From Bacteroidaceae bacterium (GTDB taxonomy: Bacteria; Bacteroidota; Bacteroidia; Bacteroidales; Bacteroidaceae), in the NCBI GenBank assembly GCA_017651245.1, contig JAGCDQ010000071.1:1-64000 (forward strand): a stretch of 64,000 nucleotides of DNA, given 5' to 3'. Below are positions 34,677-42,971 of this stretch, piece by piece (within the stretch, counting starts at the first letter, position 1; every line of letters starts with the position of its first letter). A program made the position numbers and the translations under genes. The notes beneath the pieces were generated by a model. The model was not told where the DNA came from. It did not search any database and saw only the letters and a program-made list of their open reading frames with translations.

Positions 34677-35291
34677 CTATTCAATGACTTCGGGAGTTCC
34701 CATATCTGCAGCAGATGCTTGCTGGGATGCACCAGAGGTGACATCCTGACCTGCAATGATCTTGTCGTAGGCATTCTGGATGGCACGGAGGAAAGCGCGA
34801 CTGGTGATGGTGGAAGCTGTGATGGCATCCACTTCGCCACCGTCCTTGCTGACTGTGAAGTTGTTGACACCAGGATTCATACCAATGATTTTATCCTGGA
34901 ACCACTCCCCTGCCTTCGCACCAAGACCTGGAGTCTCAGCGTGCTCGAGCACTGTGTAGCCGAGGATCTTTCCTTCTGTATCGAAACCAACCAACACCTT
35001 GATTGGACCGCCAAAACCATTCTCTGTAGTGACCACTGCCTTACCCAGCAGATTGCCCTGCTTGTCGTTGATGTCGTAGGCAGTGAAAGCATCCACTTCC
35101 CAAGGTTCTGACACCTTGATATCGTCGCTGCCCATCACAGCCTTGATGCCAGCAGCCAAGTTCTCTGCATTGATTTTCTCTATCTGAGGAGCTGTGACCG
35201 CATTGACTGAAGCCAGCACGCCCGCTGCCACGATGGCGATGACGGTAAGCACCGCCAACATATTCGTTAATGAAGACTTTAACTTTTTCAT
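34677..35291 (-). CDS. rnfG: Rnf complex subunit RnfG (covalent FMN)
   Basis: The 204-residue protein has one N-terminal membrane anchor (about 10-30) and a periplasmic flavin domain. The motif ITASTITS (157-164) corresponds to the flavinylation site, with T163 the likely FMN carrier; T-G-A-T is changed to T-A-S-T here. It passes electrons between RnfD and other subunits. The last 25 residues are rich in Ala, Ser and Gln. Confidence 0.95.
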   Translation of the reverse strand: MKKLKSSLTNMLAVLTVIAIVAAGVLASVNAVTAPQIEKINAENLAAGIKAVMGSDDIKVSEPWEVDAFTAYDINDKQGNLLGKAVVTTENGFGGPIKVLVGFDTEGKILGYTVLEHAETPGLGAKAGEWFQDKIIGMNPGVNNFTVSKDGGEVDAITASTITSRAFLRAIQNAYDKIIAGQDVTSGASQQASAADMGTPEVIE

Positions 35292-35296
35292 CTTAT

Positions 35297-35434
35297 TATT
35301 TACTATTTGTCAATTTACTATTTACAATTTATTTTTCGATTTGAGCAATTTAATCATTTTTCTATCCGAATGGCAAATAGTTCAATCACTAAATGACCCA
35401 ATCAATCGTCAATCGTAAATGATAAAATCGTAAA
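35297..35434. repeat. Rnf intercistronic repeat, copy 3 (rnfD-rnfG gap)
   Basis: Near-identical to copies 1 and 4 over about 138 bases. The short internal frame seen in copy 1 has a stop here. Confidence 0.85.
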
Positions 35435-36421
35435 TTATTTTATGGCTTCACCGAAGCGCTTTGGTTTGAACTTATTGTTGATGAGGGGCACAAAGGCGTT
35501 CATGATGAGGATGGCAAACGACATACCCTCAGGATAAGCACCATAAGCGCGGATAATGACGGTCAGGAAACCGATGGCAACACCATAGATCAACTGTCCG
35601 TTCTTGCTCATCGGCGAAGTCACATAGTCGGTCGCCATGAAGATGGCACCCAACAGCAAACCACCACTCATCAGCTCAGCCAATGGATTGGCATAAACAG
35701 GATTGGCGAGGTTGAGAAGTCCTGAGAACACAGCCACCGTCACCAAGATGCTGACAGGGATATGCCAGGTGATGACCTTCTTCACCAACAGAATGATGAA
35801 GCCCAGAATCAGGGCAGCCGCACAAACTTCACCCAGACAGCCACCCGTATTGCCAAGCAGCATGTCTTGGAAAGAAGGAAGCTCATTCAGCAACTCAGGA
35901 TTGCCACTCTTGAACGCAGCCTTCATGATAGACAGCGGCGTTGCGCCTGTAGTGGCATCGAGATAAGTGCCAAAGCCCTGTCCAGGAGTGGGCCAAGTGG
36001 TCATCTGCACAGGGAACGAGATGAGCAGAAAGGCACGACCTGCAAGGGCTGGGTTGAAGAGGTTGCAACCCAAACCGCCAAAGGTCATCTTGACGATGCC
36101 GATAGCGAACAAAGCACCCACGATAATGATCCAAGGCGCAATGTTGCTGGGCATGTTGAATGCAAGCAGAATACCCGTGAGAATGGCAGAGCCTTCACAA
36201 ATGGTACACTTGGGGTTCTTCAGCATGAACTTGTTGATAGCCCACTCGAAGAACACACACGCAGCCACCGAGATGGCTGTGGTTATGATTGCCCCCACAC
36301 CAAAGCTGATGAATGAGCAGATAAGAGCAGGCACGAGGGCGATGCACACCCAATACATGTTCTTCTGCACAGAGTCACCGCTATGCACGTGAGGTGAAAG
36401 TGATACTACTAATTTACTCAT
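35435..36421 (-). CDS. rnfD: Rnf complex subunit RnfD (covalent FMN)
   Basis: The 328-residue, ten-helix membrane subunit carries the flavinylation motif TTGATPLS (157-164), with T161 the likely FMN-bound residue. It also has the conserved GGLGCNLFNPALAGRAFL (115-132). It is homologous to NqrB. Gaps on both sides hold copies of the 140-base repeat. Confidence 0.97.
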   Translation of the reverse strand: MSKLVVSLSPHVHSGDSVQKNMYWVCIALVPALICSFISFGVGAIITTAISVAACVFFEWAINKFMLKNPKCTICEGSAILTGILLAFNMPSNIAPWIIIVGALFAIGIVKMTFGGLGCNLFNPALAGRAFLLISFPVQMTTWPTPGQGFGTYLDATTGATPLSIMKAAFKSGNPELLNELPSFQDMLLGNTGGCLGEVCAAALILGFIILLVKKVITWHIPVSILVTVAVFSGLLNLANPVYANPLAELMSGGLLLGAIFMATDYVTSPMSKNGQLIYGVAIGFLTVIIRAYGAYPEGMSFAILIMNAFVPLINNKFKPKRFGEAIK

Positions 36422-36426
36422 ATAAA

Positions 36427-36569
36427 TATTTACTATTTGTCGATTTACTATTTACTATTTATTTTTCGATTTGAACAATTTAATGATTTTTCTATCCGAA
36501 TGGCAAATAGTTCAATCACTAAATGACCCAATCAATCGTCAATCGTAAATTGTAAAATCGTAAATTATT
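36427..36569. repeat. Rnf intercistronic repeat, copy 4 (rnfC-rnfD gap)
   Basis: Begins TTTACTATTTGTCGATTTAC and ends ATCGTAAATTATTC, nearly identical to copies 1 and 3. Confidence 0.85.
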
Positions 36570-37928
36570 CTATTTTTTTGCAGCCATCTGACGGGCGCGA
36601 ATATTAGTCATTACAGTTGTTTTACCCATGCGGATGAGGTCGAGCAGCGGACGCTTCGACGGACAAGTGAACTGGCACGAGCCACACTCGATGCAGCTGG
36701 TGACATCCTCTGCCTCCACCTTGTCCCACATCTTCTTGCCTGAGCAAGTGGCGAGGAGATAAGGTTCAAGACCCATTGGGCAGGCACTCACACACTTGCC
36801 ACAACGGATGCAGGCTTCTGGTTCACCACGACGCACATCGTCGCCACTCATGATGAGCACACCCGACGAGCCTTTGCAGATAGGCACCTCTGTATTCACA
36901 AGTGCCTTACCCATCATCGGACCACCACCAATCACCTTCACGTCACCCTCTGGCAGACCGCCACAAGCCTCAATCAACTGGCTCATGGGCGTACCCATAC
37001 GAGTGAGGAAGTTGCTGGGCTTCTGGAGACCTTTACCCGTCACAGTGACGATACGCTCGAAGAGTGGTTTGTTCTTCATAACTGCCTCATACACAGCAAA
37101 AGCAGTACCCACATTCTGAATGATTGCTCCAACGGATACAGGCAAGGCAGGAGGAGCAGGAACCTGACGACGCACAACGGCATCAATCAGCTGTTTCTCA
37201 CCACCCTGTGGATATTTCGTCTTCAGGGGAACGACCTCGATATTCGGATGCTGGGCAGCACATTTCTCCGTCATCAGCTTGATGGCATCAGGCTTGTTCT
37301 CCTCGATGCCGATGAAGCCCTTCGTCACTTTGGCAGCCTTCATGAGCAGTTCCACACCCACCAGCACCTCATCTGCCTTTTCGAGCATCAGACGATGGTC
37401 GGCAGTGAGGTAAGGCTCACACTCCACAGCGTTGATGATGACCCATTCGGGCTTGAACTGTGGAGGAGGCATCAACTTCACATGTGTGGGGAAACAAGCA
37501 CCACCCATGCCGACGATACCAGCATTCTTCACTTTCTCGATAATGGTTTCAGGGGTGAGTTCGGGCTTGTCAGCCAACGTGACCAGCTTGTCGCTGCGGT
37601 CAATGCCCTCTTCCCATTCATCACCTTCCACCGTGATATAGACAGCAGGCTTCTTGTAACCGCTGGCATCCACCACCGTGTCCACTTTCAACACTGTACC
37701 GCTGACAGAAGAGAAGATGGATGTGGAGAGCGCCTTCTCCATCGGCGTTCCAATCTGCGTTCCGACCTTCACCTTGTCACCTTTCTGCACACAAGGAATA
37801 GCAGGGGCACCGATGTGCTGTCCCATTGGGAACACAGCCACCTTCGGCAATTCTGCCACCTTGATTGGTTCAGCAGCAGAGAGCTTGTTCTCCGCTGGAT
37901 GAACACCACCTATTCTAAATGTTTTCAT
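36570..37928 (-). CDS. rnfC: Rnf complex subunit RnfC
   Basis: The 452-residue peripheral subunit binds NADH and FMN. It shows an N-terminal barrel-sandwich domain, GMGGACFPTHVKLMPP (the flavin/NADH region, homologous to NuoF), an SLBB domain, and two 4Fe-4S motifs near the C-terminus: CIRCGKCVSACPMG and CIECGSCQFTCPSK. It starts 11 bases after rnfB; unlike the following gaps, this junction has only a short TTTACTATTTA fragment. Confidence 0.97.
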   Translation of the reverse strand: MKTFRIGGVHPAENKLSAAEPIKVAELPKVAVFPMGQHIGAPAIPCVQKGDKVKVGTQIGTPMEKALSTSIFSSVSGTVLKVDTVVDASGYKKPAVYITVEGDEWEEGIDRSDKLVTLADKPELTPETIIEKVKNAGIVGMGGACFPTHVKLMPPPQFKPEWVIINAVECEPYLTADHRLMLEKADEVLVGVELLMKAAKVTKGFIGIEENKPDAIKLMTEKCAAQHPNIEVVPLKTKYPQGGEKQLIDAVVRRQVPAPPALPVSVGAIIQNVGTAFAVYEAVMKNKPLFERIVTVTGKGLQKPSNFLTRMGTPMSQLIEACGGLPEGDVKVIGGGPMMGKALVNTEVPICKGSSGVLIMSGDDVRRGEPEACIRCGKCVSACPMGLEPYLLATCSGKKMWDKVEAEDVTSCIECGSCQFTCPSKRPLLDLIRMGKTTVMTNIRARQMAAKK

Positions 37929-37939
37929 AAGCTCATTTA

Positions 37940-39073
37940 CTATTTAAGGCCAAGCAGAATCAACTGGCTTGGTGGAAGTGGAGCGTCTGTGCGCTTATCT
38001 TCGAATTTAACATCTTTGGCTGCAGGAGCAGGATTGCTGATGTCCTTCGGACCTGCAAGGAGAATCTGCTGACTCGGCATGAGCGGAGCGTCAAACTTGA
38101 TTTCAATCGGCTTCCACTCCTTGGCTGGTTTGGCAGGCGCAGCAGGAGCACCCTGATTCTCAGGCGCACCAGCAAGAGCAGCCTTGACAGCAGGTTTGGC
38201 AGCACCAGGAAGCGCATTGTGCGTATCCCTGCGTTCCACACCCTTGATGCTGACAGAAGCGATGGCGCCACGAGGACAAGCCTCGAAGCAAGCACCACAA
38301 AGCACACAAGCCTCAGGATTGATATATGCCACATTGTTGCCCACATGCACAGCATCGCTGCCACAAGCGTTCTGACACTTCTTGCAGGCAATGCAGGAGC
38401 TGGCGCAAATCTTCATCGCCTCAGCACCCTTGTCCATGTTCATACAAGTCACCACAAAGGCATCCTTGTTCTCACCACTCACGTTGCGCACCTCCATGAT
38501 GCCACGCGGACAAGCCTTCTGACAAGCACCACAGGCAGTACACTTCTCGGCATCCACCTCAGGAAGACCTGTCTCAGGGTTCATGTGGAGTGCATCAAAC
38601 TGACAGGCAGCCACACAGTCGCCACAACCGAGACAGCCATAAGAGCACTGAGTCTCACCCATACAAGTGGTGTTCGCCACACGGCAACTCATCACTCCGT
38701 CGTACTCACGCACATGAGGACGTTTCTCACACGTACCGTTGCATCGCACGATCGCCAGCTTGGGAGTTGCCGCAGCCACTTCCATGCCCAAGATACCCGC
38801 AATCTGTCCCATGCAGTCAGCACCACCCACAGGACAGTTCAGTCCTTCCAGCGAACCTTCATCAGCAGCCTTCACACAAGCAGCAGCCATACCGCCACAA
38901 CCTGGAAAGCCACATCCGCCACAGTTCGCACCGGGCAACGCTTCAAGCACCTGACCCAATCGGGGATCTTCCTTCACTGCGAACCGCTTTGACACCACAA
39001 ACAGCAACAATGCAAGCACGAAGCCCAAGATTGCCAAAGCCGCCACAGCAATTAGAATCACTTGAATATCCAT
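37940..39073 (-). CDS. rnfB: Rnf complex ferredoxin subunit RnfB, extended form
   Basis: The 377-residue subunit takes electrons from ferredoxin. It has an N-terminal membrane helix, a first cluster motif NCGGCGFPGCGG (about 50-61), and several CxxCxxCxxxCP ferredoxin motifs. These include CTACGACQKACPRG and CVLCGACFEACPRG. Beyond the usual end (about residue 285) there is an Ala/Pro-rich linker and two similar segments, DAPLMPSQQILLAG and DAPLPPSQLILLG, the second at the very C-terminus. Confidence 0.95.
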   Translation of the reverse strand: MDIQVILIAVAALAILGFVLALLLFVVSKRFAVKEDPRLGQVLEALPGANCGGCGFPGCGGMAAACVKAADEGSLEGLNCPVGGADCMGQIAGILGMEVAAATPKLAIVRCNGTCEKRPHVREYDGVMSCRVANTTCMGETQCSYGCLGCGDCVAACQFDALHMNPETGLPEVDAEKCTACGACQKACPRGIMEVRNVSGENKDAFVVTCMNMDKGAEAMKICASSCIACKKCQNACGSDAVHVGNNVAYINPEACVLCGACFEACPRGAIASVSIKGVERRDTHNALPGAAKPAVKAALAGAPENQGAPAAPAKPAKEWKPIEIKFDAPLMPSQQILLAGPKDISNPAPAAKDVKFEDKRTDAPLPPSQLILLGLK

Positions 39074-39083
39074 AAAATGTTAT

Positions 39084-39518
39084 TTAGTTTGTTTTTGATT
39101 GTTTCTCTATCCAGAAGGCAAAGTCCCTTGCCATTCTTTCCCTATTAATATATAATATGTAAAAATATGCCGCCAGAATCAACGCCAGCACACCCACCGA
39201 CGTCAGTTCGCCCCACTTCAGCCACACCATCGCCACCAGCATCCACACCACGATCAGCACCACTGGCACACCAAATGCCAGTCGCACTGCCAGCTTGCCC
39301 ATGCTCAGGGCGCCACACACCTTCACCTGCTCCCCCACTCGATAAGTCATCGCAGCATCATCCTCATACACATCAATGATTTTCTCCTTGCTCTCGCTGG
39401 ACGAGCACAACGAACGAGCCTTGCATCCACTGCACGCCGCCACCTGAAGAATGTTCACCCTCACATGACGTCCTTCCACTGATTCTATCACTCCCTGATG
39501 CTCTATTGTCTCTTTCAT
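39084..39518 (-). CDS. rseC: RseC/MucC family protein (SoxR-reducing system type)
   Basis: The 144-residue protein starts MKETIEHQGVIESVEGRHV; the longer reading to 39644 has an unlikely N-terminus and runs over the promoter, so ATG 39518 is used. It has a cytoplasmic domain with four cysteines (CSGCKARSLC) and two membrane helices. RseC proteins work with Rnf/Rsx complexes, for example in reducing SoxR. Here it heads the rnf operon, ten bases before rnfB, which supports a role with the complex. Confidence 0.9.
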   Translation of the reverse strand: MKETIEHQGVIESVEGRHVRVNILQVAACSGCKARSLCSSSESKEKIIDVYEDDAAMTYRVGEQVKVCGALSMGKLAVRLAFGVPVVLIVVWMLVAMVWLKWGELTSVGVLALILAAYFYILYINRERMARDFAFWIEKQSKTN

Positions 39519-39601
39519 AATAACTGCATGACTATAATTATGACAGATACTTGCCAACATATAGTAGCAAAATGCAAAGTAGAGATTACAACTTAACATG
39601 G

Positions 39602-39609
39602 CAAAAGTA
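39602..39609 (-). promoter_or_regulatory. Probable -7 element of the rseC-rnf operon
   Basis: TACTTTTG on the minus strand, about 85 bases before the rseC start. The -33 region reads CTTTATTGG and is only a partial match. Confidence 0.45.
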
Positions 39610-39704
39610 CTAAATTTAATCCTACCAATAAAGGAAAAACACAAAAATCACATGAAAAAGTGAAAAGTTTTTGCTTTTTGACGGAAAATGAAAGAAAAAA
39701 GCCG

Positions 39705-39712
39705 TAACTTTG
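39705..39712 (+). promoter_or_regulatory. -7 element of rpsP
   Basis: TAACTTTG, 85 bases before the ATG. A TTTG lies upstream at a 24-base distance, longer than usual. Confidence 0.6.
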
Positions 39713-39716
39713 CACC

Positions 39717-39763
39717 GTCATTACGAGTTAGTGACAAAGTTCACGTCGTCACGAGTTGGCGAC
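39717..39763 (+). ncRNA. Structured 5' leader of rpsP: two tandem hairpins
   Basis: Two 19-base hairpins lie at 39717-39735 and 39745-39763, directly after the promoter. Each has a 7-bp stem with a U-G pair at the fifth position and the loop CGAGT. Their stems differ by two compensatory exchanges: A-T to G-C at pair 4 and T-A to C-G at pair 6. This pattern supports RNA structure. A possible role is autoregulation by S16 protein or another ligand; that is inference. Confidence 0.6.
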
Positions 39764-39797
39764 ATAATCATTAATAATTAAACATTTTTATTGCAAA

Positions 39798-40337
39798 ATG
39801 GCAACAAGAATTCGTTTGCAGCGTCACGGTCGCAAGAACTACGCTTTCTACAGCATCGTGATTGCTAATGCACAGGCACCACGTGATGGTCGCTTCATCG
39901 AGAAGGTTGGTACTTACAACCCTAACACCAACCCTGCAACAATTGATTTGAACTTTGAGCGTGCCCTTCATTGGGTGCTCGTTGGTGCTCAGCCTACTGA
40001 CACCGTTCGCAACATCCTTTCTAAGGAAGGCGTTTACCTGAAGAAGCACCTCCTCGGTGGTGTGAAGAAGGGTGCCTTCGACGAGGCTGCTGCAGAAGCC
40101 AAGTTTGAGGCTTGGAAGAAAGAGAAGGAAGCTAAGGAGCAGAAGGCTGCTGACAAGGACGCAGCTGACAAGGCTGCCGAGAAGAAGGCACGTCTGGCTG
40201 CTGAGAAGAAAGCCAATGAGGCTCTCGCAGCTAAGATTGCTGAGAAGAAGGCTGCCGCTCTTGCCGCTCAGGCAGAGGCAGAGGCTCCAGCTGAAGAAGC
40301 TCCCGCAGAAGTTGAGGCTCCCGCAGCAGAAGCATAA
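39798..40337 (+). CDS. rpsP: 30S ribosomal protein S16 with long Ala/Lys/Glu-rich C-terminal extension
   Basis: S16 binds 16S rRNA and helps small-subunit assembly. Residues 1-85 are a normal S16 domain ([14 protein letters not shown], then [16 protein letters not shown]). The remaining 95 residues are a low-complexity helix-forming tail of Ala, Lys and Glu, ending in an Ala/Glu/Pro-rich acidic stretch. Bacteroidota S16 proteins often have tails of this kind, but the function is not known. The gene has its own promoter, leader and a strong terminator. Confidence 0.97.
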   Translation: MATRIRLQRHGRKNYAFYSIVIANAQAPRDGRFIEKVGTYNPNTNPATIDLNFERALHWVLVGAQPTDTVRNILSKEGVYLKKHLLGGVKKGAFDEAAAEAKFEAWKKEKEAKEQKAADKDAADKAAEKKARLAAEKKANEALAAKIAEKKAAALAAQAEAEAPAEEAPAEVEAPAAEA

Positions 40338-40369
40338 TCTTCAGTATCTTATCTCACAAATCAACCAAA

Positions 40370-40401
40370 GAGGGTGTGGTAATTGCCACACCCTCTCTTT
40401 T
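40370..40401 (+). terminator. Terminator of rpsP
   Basis: Perfect 10-bp stem GAGGGTGTGG with CCACACCCTC, loop TAATTG, then TCTTTTT. It reaches the stop codon of the convergent gene. Confidence 0.95.
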
Positions 40402-41724
40402 TCATTTTCCGTTTTTGTGTTTCTTCAACCGCCAGTGTCCTGTATGCATGCCGACCTTGATTTCCATGGAGTAGGCTTTGCCGAGGTTGGCTTTGAGGTT
40501 ATAGCCGAGGTAGAAGGGCTTGAAGAATTGGGGATAGTAGCGGAGACCGACGGTCTCGATGAGCCAGGGCTCGTATTTCCGTTGCACCCATCCATGCTGA
40601 CGGAAGAGGTAGGTGCCGACGGACATAGCGAGGGAAAGGTTCTTGTAATAGACCTCGTGGTGGCCTGAGATGCTGAGGACGTGCTTGCTGTGGTTGTAGT
40701 GTTTGTCAACACCTATCTCATGCTCGATATAGGGAATGCGCCCTGAATAGCCTGCAAAGGTGTATTCCAAGCCGATGCCTGAGGCGTGCACCTGGTTGTA
40801 GCGGAACATGGGGACAAATGCCGCACTCCAAGTGGTGTGGAGTCCGATTTCCCCTTCGTGATAGCGGTCGTCGGTGGGAGGCAGGTAGTCACGACGCAGA
40901 AGCCATTCCTCATAGAGGGTGCGAAAACCCACTGAGGCATTGATGTCGAGATAGAAGAAGGGGTCGAAGGGCTCACGCTTGAAGGCTTGCAGGCGTGCCA
41001 GTCGCTGCTCGAAGGTCAGTCCACTGTCAGAGTCGGGGCGGTTGAGGTCGTAGCGTCCACGAACGGTCAATCCGTAGGAATTGGAACCTTTGTTGGGTCG
41101 GTCGGTGGCACCATTCGACACGTGCTTGTATTCGAAGCCCAAACTCAATTCCATTCGTGGCATGGGGCGATAGCCAGCAAAGATGCCCAATCCGAAGTAC
41201 ATGGAGAGGTGCTGACCGATCATGTCGTTATCGACGTTGCTGGCTTTCTCATAAGGGTCGGAACACAAGCAAAGTCCGTTCTCCAATCCATAACCGAAAG
41301 ACCACCTTCGATTGCGATAGATGTCGCGACGGAACCCGATGTATGCCGACCACACATAACCCACAGTGGACATGTAGGGGGTGTCACCCGTATGGAGTCG
41401 AGTGTGGCTGTAGTCAAGCATCTGTACACCTGCCTCAAGGGTCGGGAAACCAAACACGCGGTCATACACGCTGATGGCGGTGTCAAGGGGATTTGCCTGT
41501 GAGGTCATGAAGAGTTCGTAGGCTCCACCCCACCCTCGCTTGACAAGTTTCTCCCCTCGCATCTCGATGTTGAACAGGTGATTCATGCCCGCACCACCAC
41601 CGACCGAGTAGATGAACTTCGGCACCGTGTCGGGCATAACAATATCAGTGTCTTCCGTACCTCTCGATACAAAAGACACTGACAAGCATGCTATGAGCAT
41701 TAATCCCCTGGAAAATCCCTTCAT
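40402..41724 (-). CDS. PagL-like acyloxyacyl hydrolase / lipid A 3-O-deacylase
   Basis: The 440-residue exported beta-barrel-like protein carries YKHVSNGATDRPNKGSNSYG (199-218). This is the catalytic His-Ser pattern of the PagL family, with H201 and S203 the likely active residues. PagL removes the 3-O acyl chain of lipid A in the outer membrane. The protein is much longer than PagL of Pseudomonas, as is usual for this family in Bacteroidota. It follows manC by 12 bases and is probably cotranscribed. Confidence 0.75.
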   Translation of the reverse strand: MKGFSRGLMLIACLSVSFVSRGTEDTDIVMPDTVPKFIYSVGGGAGMNHLFNIEMRGEKLVKRGWGGAYELFMTSQANPLDTAISVYDRVFGFPTLEAGVQMLDYSHTRLHTGDTPYMSTVGYVWSAYIGFRRDIYRNRRWSFGYGLENGLCLCSDPYEKASNVDNDMIGQHLSMYFGLGIFAGYRPMPRMELSLGFEYKHVSNGATDRPNKGSNSYGLTVRGRYDLNRPDSDSGLTFEQRLARLQAFKREPFDPFFYLDINASVGFRTLYEEWLLRRDYLPPTDDRYHEGEIGLHTTWSAAFVPMFRYNQVHASGIGLEYTFAGYSGRIPYIEHEIGVDKHYNHSKHVLSISGHHEVYYKNLSLAMSVGTYLFRQHGWVQRKYEPWLIETVGLRYYPQFFKPFYLGYNLKANLGKAYSMEIKVGMHTGHWRLKKHKNGK

Positions 41725-41736
41725 GTCACCCTATGG

Positions 41737-42810
41737 TCATTCTGCGGAGAACTCTTTGATGCGCTGCTCCTCCTCCAGTTTGCAAATCAGCAACGTGTTA
41801 TTCTTCTCCGCCACGATGTAGCCATCCAAGCCCTGAACCACCACACGCTTCTCTTCGGTCGTATGCACCACACAATTCTTGGTTTCATACAACTTCACGT
41901 TCTCTCCTATCACATTGTTGCCTTGCTTGTCGGTGGGTGCCAACGTATGGAGCGAACCCCATGTGCCCACATCGCTCCAACCGAAGTCGGCTGGGAACAC
42001 GAAGATTTCGTCGGCACGTTCCATCACAGCATAGTCGATGGAGATGCTCTGACACTTAGGGAACTGCTCGTCAATCAACGCCTGTTCCTTGTCAGTTCCG
42101 TAGTATGGCAGCAAGTCCTCAAATATCTGGGAAATCTCAGGTTCGTAGATGCGAAGCGAGTTCACAATCGTGCTCACGTTCCAGATGAAGATGCCTGAGT
42201 TCCAGAAAAAGTCGCGTTTCTTGACATACTGCACGGCAGTCTTGTAATCAGGCTTCTCCTTGAACGAATCCACACGATATATCTCCTTGTTCCTCAACGA
42301 AGGCACCTGCATGTCCGCCTGAATATATCCATAGCCCGTCTCAGGACGAGTGGGTGTCATACCCAGTGTGACGATAGCATCGGTCTCAGCCGTGAAATTG
42401 AGGGCAGAAGTGATCACCCGTTGGAACTCCACCACATCGGTGACAAGATGGTCTGCTGGTGTGATGACAAGGTTAGCCGTCGGATTCTTAGCCTTGATGC
42501 GCCAACTCACATAGGCAATACATGGAGCCGTGTTGCGACGACATGGTTCCATCAGAATGTTCTCTCTCGGAATATCTGGAAGTTGCTGAGCAACGATATT
42601 TGCATATTTCTGTGAAGTGACCACCCACACGTTCTCAGGGGCAATCAAGCCCTTGAAACGGTCGTAAGTCATTTGAATGAAAGTGCGCCCTGTCCCAAAA
42701 ACATCAATAAACTGTTTGGGGTACTCCGTTGTGCTCATGGGCCAGAAACGGCTCCCCACACCTCCTGCCATAATGACAAGGTTGTTGTTAAGGTTCATGC
42801 TTTTACTCAT
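41737..42810 (-). CDS. manC: Mannose-1-phosphate guanylyltransferase
   Basis: This enzyme makes GDP-mannose from mannose-1-phosphate and GTP for capsule, O-antigen and protein glycans. The 357-residue protein has the nucleotidyltransferase loop MAGGVGSRFWPMS followed by EYPKQF, the EPCRRNTAPCIAY block and PADH. It ends in a short beta-helix, with no fused isomerase domain. A longer reading starts upstream at 42882 but crosses the -7 element at 42860, so ATG 42810 is used. Confidence 0.93.
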   Translation of the reverse strand: MSKSMNLNNNLVIMAGGVGSRFWPMSTTEYPKQFIDVFGTGRTFIQMTYDRFKGLIAPENVWVVTSQKYANIVAQQLPDIPRENILMEPCRRNTAPCIAYVSWRIKAKNPTANLVITPADHLVTDVVEFQRVITSALNFTAETDAIVTLGMTPTRPETGYGYIQADMQVPSLRNKEIYRVDSFKEKPDYKTAVQYVKKRDFFWNSGIFIWNVSTIVNSLRIYEPEISQIFEDLLPYYGTDKEQALIDEQFPKCQSISIDYAVMERADEIFVFPADFGWSDVGTWGSLHTLAPTDKQGNNVIGENVKLYETKNCVVHTTEEKRVVVQGLDGYIVAEKNNTLLICKLEEEQRIKEFSAE

Positions 42811-42859
42811 AATGGTCAAGTTTCGTTCTGTTTTTATCTTAAATTCATTTAAGAAAGTG

Positions 42860-42867
42860 CAAAGATA
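42860..42867 (-). promoter_or_regulatory. -7 element of manC-pagL
   Basis: TATCTTTG on the minus strand, 50 bases before the manC start; no clear -33. Confidence 0.5.
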
Positions 42868-42942
42868 CGAACTAAATGCCAAAAACTGGAAACTAAAAAC
42901 TAAAAAATGCTAAAAAAGCTTCTTCTTTCGACAAGAAAATCC

Positions 42943-42950
42943 TAATTTTG
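42943..42950 (+). promoter_or_regulatory. -7 element of the sugar-kinase-like gene
   Basis: TAATTTTG, about 20 bases before the ATG at 42972; no clear -33. Confidence 0.5.
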
Positions 42951-42971
42951 TCCTAAAATAACAATTCGCAC

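Noticed and set aside
33707..36569. Rnf gap repeats as a CRISPR array
   Set aside because: The copies are 140 bases long and separated by whole genes; there are no spacers or cas genes.
39645..39797. Riboswitch or attenuator upstream of rpsP with a terminator
   Set aside because: The leader has two hairpins but no T-tract before the start codon, so a classic attenuator is not supported.
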